Assembly (NCBI RefSeq): GCF_026230105.1 | Contig: NC_079482.1 | Span: 7,688,001 to 7,752,000 of the forward strand | Direction: 5' to 3' | Length of the DNA: 64,000 nt | Origin: Diorhabda sublineata | Taxonomy: Eukaryota; Arthropoda; Insecta; Coleoptera; Chrysomelidae | Part shown: piece after piece, positions 35,501 through 48,600 of the stretch | Position numbering within the stretch: position 1 is the stretch's first letter | Layout: each line of letters starts with the position of its first letter | Notes under the pieces: model-generated | What the model saw: the letters and a program-made list of their open reading frames with translations, nothing else | Databases searched by the model: none | Told to the model about the DNA's origin: nothing | Program-made: the position numbers and the translations under genes

Positions 35501-37230
35501 AACTAGATATTTAAATCAAATATTTAAATGAGACTCTAGCAGCTGCAGTCAATAAATAATTTGACGTCATAATGAACACAGCGGAATAGTGAAAAGTAAT
35601 AAATAAATTAGATAAGTGCTTAGTAATAAGTGTTAGTGAATAGTTTAGTGTATTTGGTGTTAATATATGAATAAATTGCGTGAGTAAGATACAATGTGTC
35701 TATAAATTCACCCCACTGTTTAGAATTGTTAAAATAAATAATAAATATTACAATTATGTTCCTTTAACTTTATATTTCACGAAACTTCATATTTTTGCTA
35801 CATATTTAAAAATGTAATTATTTAATTTCCGTTCCACTCACTTATTTTAAAAGAAATTAACTGACCGCAAGTTTTTACAGAAGGAAACTTACCAAATATA
35901 AACTTAGCTTATGTGTTAATCAACTCTCTAAGGGACAGTAGTTTGTATACTCCTCTATACCTAAAAAAATAGTTGATCCACTAAATTAATAATATCAGTG
36001 TGTAAATTGTCTTGCAGCTTACGTATATCACAAAAATTGCAGGTTAAGAAAAGGTAAACGCTCGTAAACACAAACATTCCGTATTGTCACATGTAACATA
36101 CTGCTATAAATCTTAAGAAAGAGAAAATTAAATTGAGTTGAGGTCGGAGATTGTATAAATCTCGCATTATCCCACTGACCGTAGATTGATGAAACGATTC
36201 AACTGGTTACTAATTCCTAATTTCCAAAATCCCTAAATCCTAATTACTAAATAATATCTAGAAGCATTATACTACAATTTGTAAAATAGATTGGATGCTC
36301 TTATTTCCTATTTATGACAAAATGCTTGTTTAATTAGATGCAGATAATTTAAATGAATCTCACAAGAAATCTAAGAACTTTCCAGAAAACTGTGACTTCC
36401 AAAAATTGGGCACACATATTTAAGAAATGAATTTGATGACTACCAATTGAATATATTTTAAAAACATCGACAACCACATCAAATATAAGCATTGACGCAT
36501 AATTTTGACTTATTGACTTGAAATTCACAAAATTGAAAAAAAAAACAATTTTTCACCGATTAATGGAAAATATAGTTTCTACAATTAAATCGGTACATAT
36601 GGATACATATGGTACATATATTTCTATAATTTTTCATAGATGTCTATTTTTCCAATAAAGAAAAAAACAGACAAACTGTTTTTGAAAAGATTTCTAATCG
36701 TACAATTAGTTCCTTAATATCCTTACAGTGTGTAGTATACCAAAAATCCCCCAATCAAAATTTACACTTTCATAAATCAATTTTAATCATATCATGGATT
36801 TTTCTTAGATCTAATAATAACTAATCCAAAATACCATTTTTAACTCCTCTACTGCTGGTATATCAGTTTCTTTATCAAAAAAATCAAATTGAGCAGCAGT
36901 TGCTATTATATCTATAATGGTTATTTATAAGGCAATTAAGTTTTCGTAAATGTATAAATAGTATACAACACGTTAAAAAATTTTCATACTTATAGCTTGG
37001 GATTTGACATTTCCTTACACTCGTATTGAGTATGTTATGTTCCGTACTAGTTGCATAATATTAACTATATCACGAATGCAACTGATATTTCATACCGGTA
37101 GAATGATTTATCAATGGCCTGGTCACTCTATTTATATTTTTTTCTTCACTTTGCTTTCTCACTACGTTTCTTCACTATTAACTAATAAATTTTCTTTTGA
37201 ATACAGAAAAATATTTCATATCATCAACAA
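32510..37230. other. long non-coding stretch, nothing recognised
   Basis: AT-rich throughout. A block at 34790-35110 is less AT-rich (gaaccggcgaggtagtacagg and nearby) and resembles old transposon sequence, but no motif could be named. Short overlapping open frames at 35149-35437 are on both strands and not supported. Confidence 0.45.
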
Positions 37231-37239
37231 GAATAGCAT

Positions 37240-38930
37240 ACAGTGAAGCTTTTTCATGTCTTCATCTTTTCTCGCTCGGTCTCCATTCTGTGATTTTCCT
37301 TGTGCTCTTTCCTTCCATAATGCTGTTAGTATTAAGGAAACTAATACTTCTATAATTACTAGATATGTTGAGATTTCCTCTCTTCAGTATTGGTATAATC
37401 AATCCAGTAGACTACTCTCTTGGCATTGCTTCTGTTTTCCATACTCTTTGTATGATCTTGAATATCTTGTACCTTAGTTTATTTCCTCCATATTTTATTA
37501 GTTCATTTACTATTTCGTCTGGTCCTCCTATTTTATTGCGTTCTCAATTTGTCTATGTTGTCATTATATTCTGCTTCCGTCGGCTTCATTCTCTAATATG
37601 TACCATTGTCACTTATATCATCTTCTTCGTATTCACTGTCTTCTTCCGATTATAATTCTTTGATATATTCACTCCATTCAGTTTCATTAATATTTGTTGT
37701 ATTTCGTTTTCTATTTTGTTTCTTTATATGTTAATATGATTTTACATTATTTTTATTGTCATTTTCTAAGTTGCCCATACTATCATTTAGTCATTTTATT
37801 CTCTTTGTCTTTATTAACTTGGTGCCCTCTTGTTTCATAGTTCTTAGCCATTTCAACCTAGCTTCTTTTTTCTCTTTAATTTTTATTGTACATTCCGTGT
37901 CAAACCAATCGGTATTTTTTCTAATATATTTTGTACCAATGACTTTCTGCGTTGCATTTATAACACTTTTCTTAATCTCTTTCCATTGCTCATCAATAGT
38001 ATCTTTTTATTTACACTTTTGTAGTTGCTTTTCTATTTCTTTTTCGTATTCTTCCTCCCTCGTTTTCAGTTTCTGCACATTCCATTTTCTGCTTTCTATC
38101 GCCTTGTTCACTATATATATCATTCTTAATTTAATTTTGATTATTACTAAGTGATGATCAGTCTCAACACCTGTTCCTCTGTATGATCTTACATCTTGTA
38201 CTATTTTTGATCTCCTTTTTATCTCCTTTTTGATGTTAATACGTGATCTATTTGGATTCCCTTGGTACTACCTGGCACAATCCACGTAATTTTATGTTCT
38301 GTCTTAAGTTTAAAGCTAGTGCTACTAATATACATGTGGAATTCCTCGGCTAGACTGCATATTCGCTCTGCAACACTAATGAATAGTCTTTTTCTATTTT
38401 TGCATCCATATCTCCAATAATTATGTATCATATCTTGTGACGTCCTCGCATACCTTAACCAGGTTTTGATAGAATTCATCTTTGACTTCGTTTTTTGCTT
38501 CTTCTGTTGGTGCGTAAATATTAATTATTGTTATTTTTGCTATACTATTTTTTATGCTTAGCTTTGATATTCTCCCACTTCTAACTTTCTTTCCATTCTT
38601 TTACTGATCATAAAACCTGTACCATTTTCCCCTTGTTTATCTTCCCCTCCATAAAATAGAGTATATTTCTCCTTATTTATTTGTCCTTTTCCCTTCTATC
38701 GTATTTCTTGGAGTGCCAATATGTCTATTTTGTATTCCAAGATTTCTTTTGCAATTTCTTCCATTTTTTTCATTGCCAGCATTGTCCTGATATTCCATGA
38801 TGCCATCCTCACTACATCCTTCCATTTGTTTTCCTTGTTTTTACCTTTAGCCATTATCCATTCCATTACGTAGTCGACCAATATATCAATGCTCTTTTAT
38901 TTAATTGCTAGTTTTTTACTTCTTCTCTTT
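37240..38930 (-). pseudogene. LINE with endonuclease and start of reverse transcriptase (RTE-like)
   Basis: Minus strand, A-rich sense. It opens near 38881 with the apurinic-type endonuclease N-terminus ASWNIRTMLAMKKMEEIAKE, then YKIDILALQEIR. Further blocks are YTLFYGGEDKQGENGTGFM (about 38665-38605), the endonuclease end with RICSLAEEFHMYISSTSF, KITWIVPGSTKGIQIDHVL (about 38295-38235) and ETDHHLV. A long linker follows (KWNVQKLKTREEEYEKEIE, DEQWKEIKKSV, TDWFDTECTIKIKEKKEARL), then the RT fingers GGPDEIVNELIKYGGNKLR (about 37530-37480), TEAMPREWSTGLIIPILKRG (about 37435-37375) and SNYRSISFLN. Motif style is closest to RTE-like elements. Numerous stops. The T-rich plus-strand open frames here (37004-38154) are antisense shadows. 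Confidence 0.85.
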
Positions 38931-39476
38931 ATTCTCATTTCCATTTTCTGGGTAAATATCTGTCGACTTTTCAACATTGAAGATACTGATTTATTTGAGA
39001 TAGTTTAGCTAGATGTCTCGACAGTCGTCAAATACGAAGCAGACTGATATTTTTTTATCCGAGATACGTAACTAAGTGATTTGTAATTGCATACTCATTA
39101 TTTGATGTTTTAGTTTTAATAGGACATTAATTCCTTTAAAAGTAAATCGGTTTGTACTATGACCCGAATTATTCTATTTAATAACACAGAATCACCAAAA
39201 TTCAACAAAACATTTATCTTTATTTGGAGTTATTTTTTCCAACAATAATATGGTTATAATTGTGAACTTCAAATTTTCTTGAAATATTTTCAAATGTTGC
39301 TACTCTAACAACAATCTTTGATGTTTGAGAATCAAAAATTGTGCAAATAACAAATAGAACCAAAGGTTTATCCCAACTTTTTGATATTTTCATTTAAGAA
39401 ATCCTATATTTGCAGACTTCTTCACAGAATAAATGAAATGAGCTTCCGCATTTCTGATTTACTTATCTATTTTCAG

Positions 39477-39610
39477 GGAGATTCAAGCAGCAAGCGGAGA
39501 ATGGATGAATGAGTTCGTGAAGAGGCCAAATAAGCGGCGTGAAAACCGAGTCTGTTTACCCACGGCTGATATTATAAAAAGGACTATACGGAGATCGTGG
39601 ACAATATCAA
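39477..39610 (+). CDS. host gene exon a
   Basis: 134 bases between tttcag and gtgagt. Reads EIQAASGEWMNEFVKRPN, then KRRENRVCLPTADIIKRTIR and RSWTIS. It begins with one base completing a codon from an earlier exon and leaves one base, which joins the next exon to form Asn. Strongly basic in the second half. Confidence 0.65.
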
Positions 39611-42600
39611 GTGAGTTAATCAATACTTTATTAATAAACGAGCTAAATTCTTTTATGAAATTTTTCAACAATTACGTTGTACTTCCTGTAAATCCGATTT
39701 TTCGAAAATCAAATCACAAAATTCTTTCAACACATATAATGAGATTATCCAAATTAGTCGTAGCTAATAGTACTGACACTACTAAAAATGTAAATTATCT
39801 GGAGGTTAAGTTTTGATTTTATTGAATTATTTACAAGGGCAGTCCTATAAGTATTTAAACTCCCTGAAGAAAGACATCAATCTCGCAGGACCAATTTTCC
39901 ATCGTATATTCCATCCGTCCTTGTAGACGACTATACTGTCAAAATTTCAGTCGTACCAGATCCTATTCTTTTTGTTTTAGAGGAAAATCACACAATCAAA
40001 GAGCCAATGTGCGACCACGTTTCAACGTGATGAGCCACGCTTAGGTACCAGAAAACGGCTTCCATTAAGAAAAAACGTGACCTGTTATCTTGTTAACAGA
40101 CAACTGATTAAAGCTGCTTGAGAGAGCTGAGGTAGTAGTCATTTTAAAAGATCGTGTGGGTTAGATTCTCCATGGACCTATTGGTTCACATAAGAGACAA
40201 AGGAACAGTCGAAATAGTGGACGTTCCAGAGAGTGAAGACTATCGAGTAGAAAGGTTTTACCGTTTTACTGAATTCACAATTACATCGATCTACACCGAT
40301 AATTGAGGAAAAAATACCCGTATTTGGTTAAGAAAAAGTGTTATTCTACTACAATAAAAACGCATCATCTCACACTTCCGTTATCACCACAGAATGGTAA
40401 TATAAGTCTAAGAACTGCTGGTACCTCCCCTCATTTCGCATTTTGCGACTTCTTTGTGTTTCCATACTTGGGAAAGTGAGAAATTTGGATCGAATTGAGA
40501 AGTTATCCGTGCCACGCAGACTTTGAGTAAACGAAACAGGATTAAGAAGTTCTTACCCACCACCGTATCGCAAATGTACAACTTAAAAATCGTTAGTAGT
40601 TAAGAAAATGAATACGAAATATTTTTTCTTGAGAGTGTGACCCCTTGACATCCTATAACTTACAAAGCCTGGGAGATCTAGTCAAACATAGCAACTGGAT
40701 AATATTGGTATGGTTAACCATAATTTCTATCTTCGATATTACAATCACCAAAATGATTAGGGGATATTTAGAGCTTGGTTGTAGCAAAAACGATGAGCTT
40801 GAAAAAGTATTTAGTAAATGAGAACAAAATAAAATATCCATTACGAGAATGAAAATTCTGAAGTCTAAGCTGAATAAGGAAATTAAGAGTGTTTTCTTTT
40901 ACGTTAACTCCATTAGTTTGATTGTTAATGTCTCTTGGTATTTGAGTAACGATATTGATCGACAAATGTCAATTAATGGAAGAGTCCAATTAGTCAAAAA
41001 CGAATCATCTAGCTACATCAATACTTCAACCACATAAATTATAAATATTGGTCAATATTCGATTAATAAGACTTCTCACGCAATAACAATTTTAATGTCT
41101 TGTTCTCAATACAAAATGCTGTCCATATTCATGGAGTAAATTAAATTTTAGCGTTATTATGTACCATCTAAAAAAAACCTGAAACAGTTCGAATTTTATT
41201 CTTAAACTGACAATTTACGGTATGAAAATATTATCCAGCTCCAGCACCCCCTCTGAATTCTAAGCATTCCCCCGAAAATTTTAAATAAGGAAAGGGGTCG
41301 TATGGCACCTTTTTGGAAAGAGATAATGTCTCTAGCACAAAACTTTACGTAGAATGAAGATAATGATGTTGCATAATATTTAGAACGTATTTTCCAATGT
41401 TCAATTAAATTAAATGTTCAAAATGACGATCATTTACTTCTTGACAATAAACGGGGCGATTTTGGAATATTGGTACAATATTTTGTATGACCCCAAGGGT
41501 TATCCTAAATTTTAAATCATCAATATTGTCTGATCTATCAAAATATACTTTAAAAATAATCAGGTACTTTTGTATCTGTTCCGCTAAACATCAAATCTGC
41601 GATTATACTAATTTATTAGTCAAAAAGCCAAATAAATAATTGATTTGAATCTAGTATGCTGCTGTTATTTAAGTAATTAAAGCTACTAAATACGTCAGTA
41701 TAATTATGTGCGCGTATTAAATTTAATTATGGTTCATTTGTCCGAGAATCAAAGAATAGACATTTTTTGTGTTAATAAAACAAAAACTCAAAATTAGGTT
41801 TGTGCAATTTTTAACAGTAAATACCCTCGTCAACACGTTTCGTAGTGTACAGTTAGATGTACTTCTAGAGACTGAGGAACATCCGCATAAGACAACTCGA
41901 GAAGTTGCCGTCGACAAAGATGTAAATAAATCATTTATTTTGAGAGTTCTGATGATCTTGATAGAAGGCGAAAATTCTGTGAATGGATTATGGACAGAAT
42001 GAACGCCGATTAACACAAAATAGTTTTTTCTGATTAAGCGACGTTTCATTTAAACAGAACGACAGAGAAAATCCTCACTGGATGTAGGGAGCACACACTC
42101 AATATCCTAAAACAATTAGCTGTACCATTAACGATAAAATTATTCGCACTTATTTTTTTGAGGGGACAGTTGTTGGTGAGGTTTATCCAGATTTTTTGCG
42201 TGTCTACATTACAAAGATTTTTTCCTGATGTTCATCATCCCAATGATCGATCTATTTACTACCAACAAGACGGAGTATATTTTAAGGCACTAGACAATAT
42301 TACTGATTTAAAAGTTATGATAACGGAATAAATTAACAAATTAAGCCCTAAGGTCATACAAAATGTACGAGAATTCCAAAATCACCCCGATTATTGTCAA
42401 GAAGTGGTCATTCTGAACATTTAATTCAATTGTATATTGAAAAGTACATTCCAAATATTACACATTTTACGTAGAGTTAGGGACAACAGAAAACTAAAAA
42501 AAAGGTGCCACATAACCCCTTTCTTATTTAAAATTTTCAAGGTGGTGTTTATAATTCAAAGGGGTGCTGGAGGGGGATAATATTTTCATAATGGCTATTT

Positions 42601-45600
42601 TTCATAGTACATAATAACGCTAAAATTGAATTTTTCTATACATGTGAACCGCATTGTATAATGTATAAACAGATGTAATTTAGCTACATATGAATACTGT
42701 AATAATTTTATATTGATTCTAACGAAGCAAAAAATGGTGCTTCAAATTTAACGTATGAATCAAACTTTTTGACGGTTCTTAAACTCGACTCGGTGATGTA
42801 AAATGCGAGTCCGTAGGGGAATTTCAGTTATACGCTTATACCTGAAAGTATATTTAAATATGTTATAAAATGTTGGAATAAAGTTTCAAGTGGATTAGTC
42901 TAAGATCTGTGGGGATGAAATAGTGCGAGAAATGAATACTGAATTGTAACTTTGAATAGTCACTTAGTGTAAAGAGTGTAGAGAGCATTTCTTTTCTGCA
43001 AGTATGTTCATATACAGGAATTTCTTAAAGCATTTAATTGTGAATAAATTGCGTTTACAAACAGCATGCAGTACAACGTTCAAATCAACTCATTTACGAT
43101 GTAATATTTAATATTTCACTGCCAGCGGTTATAACAATTGGTAAAAATCGTCTAATGTCACATGGAGATTCTTTATAATCAAACTTTTAATGAAAATAAA
43201 AATTGTATCAATATTGTTTCAATTACCATAAATCTATTGATCCATTGTAGTTTTATAGACAACATAAATAAGAGATTATACGCTTGGCATTGGTGGTCTA
43301 ATCATATATGTATTTGAGTTTCTCTATGGTTTCAACAATGTGTCTCGCCACAGTAACCACCTTTTGAATTTAATAAGAAGATCAGAAAACGTCTTAAAAT
43401 GACAATATATCGCTTGCAATAGCTCCATATTCAGAAATAAGCGGAGCACCTATATCTTAAATGCCTCTGAATACACTGAAAACGTAGATGTGCGTTTGGA
43501 GGCAGTTTTTGTCATTGTGTGAAGAGTGAAAACTCATTATATAATCAAAAGAAATATTATTCGGAAAATAGAAAATAATCTATTATTTTTCACTCGCAAC
43601 TCAACGTTATCCTGCTACTTGAAATTGATTATACATAAGTAAATAAAAATTCTTCTTCTTCTTTTTCTTCTTCTTCTCGTCAAGCACTCTTTGTGCCCTT
43701 TCAAGCGTCAAAGTATTAGGATTTTAGTTTTCATTCTCACTTTATCCATTTTTCCACTCTTTAATTTTGATTAAAATAACATTGAAATGTTTGAAATAAT
43801 TTCTATAACTGTACAACTAAGACCAAGAATATTTATTCAAGGAATTATAATTGTAACTACTTCCAAATTCTTCAAAATAGATATGATACGGTAACTTGAC
43901 TCTGTTAGTAAACAAGCTTTAATTAATAACAAACATCTAAATAAATTAAATGTTAGAGGAACATTCGAAAATGATCTAAATTCTGTAGATATTCCAAGTA
44001 TATGCTTTTAGTTGTATTTGTTCAATCCGTCTTATTAACATGGTATATTTATAGAAATTCAACATAGTTATTGACACAAATGAGTAGTTTTTATTTATTT
44101 AGCTGATTACAAATTCATATTATAAAGGTTTCTATTTTTTATTGCAATAGATTTGAATGATGTATTAGTTTGATAAACAGTTCGATCAACATAATCCGTT
44201 TAACCGTACAATCCGCCATTTCAATTGGTTAGATACCAAATATGAATTTTGACGTTTGTGTTTCTTATATAGCAGCTTCTGCCATCGAAAATTAAGCTAC
44301 TGCACCAATATCATTTGATTAAATAAATATTGTATACACGTTTCTATTACTTTTTAATATAGTATTTTCTGTGATTATTGAATTTTTTATACTAAAATCC
44401 TTCCACTCCATTGAATATAAAACAGTTTAACTTTAGGCCACATAGAGATGAATGAAAAGTTCTTCCAGAATTTCAAAAATGTTAATTCTAAAACACTTTC
44501 CATAATAACGAAATAGATACTGGAAACTTTGGGAGCTTCTGAATATTTTAATAACAATGCCACAAAATGACGTTTAAAAATTATAAATTTTTCGTCACTG
44601 ACAGGAATATAGGAATTTAAGTCCTTTCAGACAATCAAAGGTTTCATATGGAAATACAATACAAAGCTATCCTCTCAACTTATCATAACACCTTGCAATC
44701 TTCTTGGCATAAAGAAAATTGAATTGGATTTCATTAAGAATTCATATTCTCTGGTGTCCAATAAATCATAGGGTGTTTCTGACATTTTCAATAGTGCATA
44801 CCAAAAATTCTACCTTATTTCTGTTAAATCTCTATTGCCCATTTTGTAACTCTTCATTTAAATGATGTCAGACTAGACAATAAGATACACTATTTATAAT
44901 CGTCATGCTCCTCAACTACCGACATCACTGATACCGACATTGTCGGAAGATATTTGACTACCGAGCAGTTTTTTCAAGTCTAAGAGGCTAAATCTGGCGA
45001 ATAAGGTGTATGCGGTAGCAATTAAAACTTTAATTTATTAATTTTGGCCACTGCAATAACGGATGTGTGAGCTGGTGCATTGTCTTGACGAAGCAACACT
45101 TTCTTCTTAGCCAAATTCGGCCATTTTTTGCTTGACTTCTTCGCTCAAACGTTGCAATGAGTTAGCTTAATACTCGCAGTTTTTCCTTATTCAAAATAGT
45201 AAATGAACATTATCACATATTTTTGTTCCATTGTGAGCAAATCCATCTTTCTCATGTCCAAATTTTCAGTTAATATGTGATATATCGCACTTTGTGAAAT
45301 ACCTACTGTCTACTAGCTCACGCACTCTCGGTCGGCAATCATCCAGTACCACTTTATGGATTTTCTTCAAAATTTCTGGAGACGTCACCTCATTTGGTTG
45401 ACCACTGCGATGCTGGTCTTCTCAAGTCGTATGGCCTCTTTACACACTGTTACACAATATTTTACTACAAGCAACTACCACAATATCTGGGTTAGGCCAG
45501 GTGCTTCTGGAACCATCCTCGTATTATTCGCGATACTACTAATGAGATAAACGGCTTTAAAAAGTTAAGTATATATCATAACATAATACGATCAAGTGCT

Positions 45601-48600
45601 CATATATTATACATTTAATCCCTATTTTATATAAGTTATTTTACAGAATAAATTCACAGAATAAAATAACAAAATAATTTGACATAAACGAGTATTCTTT
45701 TCTCAACATCATCATCAGTTTCAACCAAATAAATTGCATGCTTCCAATTCAATTTTAAATATGGGATACCATGACGTTCAAAGCGTCTTAGAACACGAAG
45801 TTGCTCAAAATTATCACCTACTTAAAGGAAAGTAGGTCCAATAGCAGCATTAATAATTGTATAGGTCAATTAAAATAAATACCACTCCAAACAGTTGATC
45901 GCCATATCTGAACAGATGAAATTCCTATACTACTTTTCGAATATTGGGAAAACAAACTCAGAATTACAAGAATTTCTACTCAACTTGTCAATTCACATAT
46001 TCATTAACTCATATAAATCGAGCACGTGTATGAATTTATATTCATGTAAGTCTTCTCAAAAGTTATCGTAAATATAATTTTGCCCTTAGTAGTTTTGTTT
46101 TAGCTGAAAACTAAATACCAGAAGCATTTATTTAGCGCTCTTTCATGATCCAATTGGAAAACAATCTTATGCTGCGGTGGTAACTCTTGATCATCCAAAA
46201 GACGCTAAATGCCACCTAGCCTACCTCAATCATGTCAGAAGTTATATTAACTCCTCCTGCAGAAGACATAGATTGACAGATATTTCAAATCACATTTGGT
46301 CATTAAAGCAGTATATAATTTTTGACATAAGCACAGTAATCGTTAACTTTCATGAGGTAGATTATTTAGTAAATCAATTCAATAGACCTACCACCATCCT
46401 ATTAATATACGAAAGTTTCTAAGAAGTTTTTTTAATGATCCGATATCTCAACGGGTACGAATAGTCGAACGTAGTCAGCGTGAGAAGTAGTGTCACCATA
46501 CAATGAAGCAGCAAATGAACATTAAAGTGTGTTACAAATGTAACTTATGAAAGTGTACGGAACAGAAGCCAACCATATATTAATAAGCGAGTTCCGAACA
46601 TCGTATGCAAAAATATCAGGTGATCAGGACACATCCTTCCTGAGAACTTTATCAATCACAATGCAATCATTCATGATAAATTCGTTTCTGATTTTCCGAG
46701 GAAGTTTTGAAACTGTTGCAGTGGGTTTCACTGCACAATAACTTACCTGCTCACTCTGCAATTCGCATGCACCAATTCTTGGCTCAGCTTGGTATAGCTG
46801 TTATTGATTATCCATCGATGCCTGCGGGCTTTTTTCGGTTTCCTCACATGAAATAAACTCTACCAGGGGCACATTTTGTAGACGTGGGGCCCATTTAATG
46901 ACATTCTGAAGCTTACAGACGTTGTCAAAGGTGTATTTTGTATAATGGCAAACTCATTTTTTGTTTGTCACACGACAATTTTCAAGTATGAAATTCTGAA
47001 AACAAAACTGGAAAATTGCTTTTTTTACGTATGTTTCAAACTTGCTGCTAATAATATAAATATAAAAAAAATTATTTTGGTTTCATACACTCGTAGAGAT
47101 TTCAAATAATATTTCCATAAATACCAATTTTCATATGAAATATAAGCCCAGTTTTTCAAAAGTGACATTTCTTATTATTCTTTTCTTTTTTACAACATAT
47201 TTTTGTTTATTAGATCCGACCCCAAGATGGAGTGCAATGCGCGGATCTCCCGAACTTCGACCCTACAACAGTCTCCCACGTAAACAGGATATTAACAACT
47301 ACCCATCCTTAGCCTTACATCAAACCAAGAATCAAGAAGTACCCCTTCAAGAAGCTCCATCACCAACATACAGACGAAGATCACCAAGGAGAACTCAGTC
47401 TGAAGACATTTACGATGACCAAAGTTCATCAAGCCAATACAGGGGTATTTCTCCCATAACTCAAAGTGTTAACTCTACAGATGTAGATAACCTGAGACAT
47501 TCGAGGATGAATCCTTTAAGCAAACTTTCGGATGGTAGGCTGGATATTGAGCGACGAAGATCGCCTATGAGACGAAGTAATGAAGGTAGTAGTGAGGATG
47601 GGAGCTCCAAAGAGGATGGAAGTCCTAAATCTAAAGGTAAATATCAATTTTTGTTAATGTTTGTATTTGTAATTTGAAGAGTGGAACATCGGAGATGAAT
47701 GCAAAATGATTCTTACTAGGCATTAAAAATTGATTTCCATTTGACCAATTAAGAATGGAAATAAACAAATGAAAATGGACGACACGAATCATGTACAAAT
47801 ATAATAGAATCCTTAAAGATATCTTAGGACTCAACTAGAAACTATGAATAAAATAAAAATATTTCTATAAACCACTATATAAACTATCATAAATAGTAGT
47901 GGGTCTTTGTCAACAAATCAGACGTAAGATATTTGATTTGATTTTAATCGAGAGGTTCTGGGTTTAATATCCACTTATCTGTTAATATCATTCCAACTAA
48001 AATTTACGTAATACTAGTATCTGGATTTTGTATAATTTTTCTTTCAATTTTAGGTATTTTGACGCCCGAAACCGCTCGAAAATTCGAACGAAATTATATC
48101 GAAAAGCGTGTAAGCTTCGAAAGTCATGTCCCCTATACGAAAATGTCTAAACCGACTCCTGTTTTAAGAACTCAATCACTGATTGAAGGACGAGTGCAAA
48201 ATCATTTACCAAGCAGGTACTCAGTGCACCAAGAGGATAACTCAGATAATTCAGAGGAAGCTACTCAGGGTGATGTAAGTATTTACTTTATTCAGAAACT
48301 CTTCTTGTATTACTTGAAATTTTGGTTATAGAATTCAATATTCTCTTCTTGTGTAAAATACCATATTACTCTAACGACCAGCGTATTCGTGTGTAACATT
48401 AAGTTAGAGGTCGGTATAAGTCAGGCAGCAAATTTGCATTAAGATAAAAAAATGCAGCGTCAAAATGAATTAAAATAAATTACAAAAGGGATTCGAAAAA
48501 GGGTGACTGTAAGTGTTCAATTTTATGCATCAATGCATCAATGGAAGCATGTCAAGATGACCGCGATGAGTTTTAAATTCGTCTTCAATTGTAGTCCACA

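Noticed and set aside
37004..38154. Long hydrophobic plus-strand open frames that look like membrane proteins
   Set aside because: They are antisense to the A-rich LINE coding strand, which carries clear endonuclease and RT motifs on the minus strand.
45356..45550. 64-codon plus-strand open frame
   Set aside because: Antisense of the mariner transposase region (PPEILKKIHKVVLDDCRPRV) on the minus strand.
47135..47213. ATG at 47135 with a hydrophobic stretch in front of exon b, resembling a signal anchor
   Set aside because: The stretch is the pyrimidine-rich end of an intron (ttattcttttcttttttac...tttattag). The exon before it joins in phase, so this is not coding.
48054..48275. Exons of the plus-strand gene being a retrotransposon ORF1
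   Set aside because: The blocks are cleanly bounded by splice sites with matching phases, and they show no zinc knuckles, coiled-coil ORF1 pattern or repeated copies in the window.
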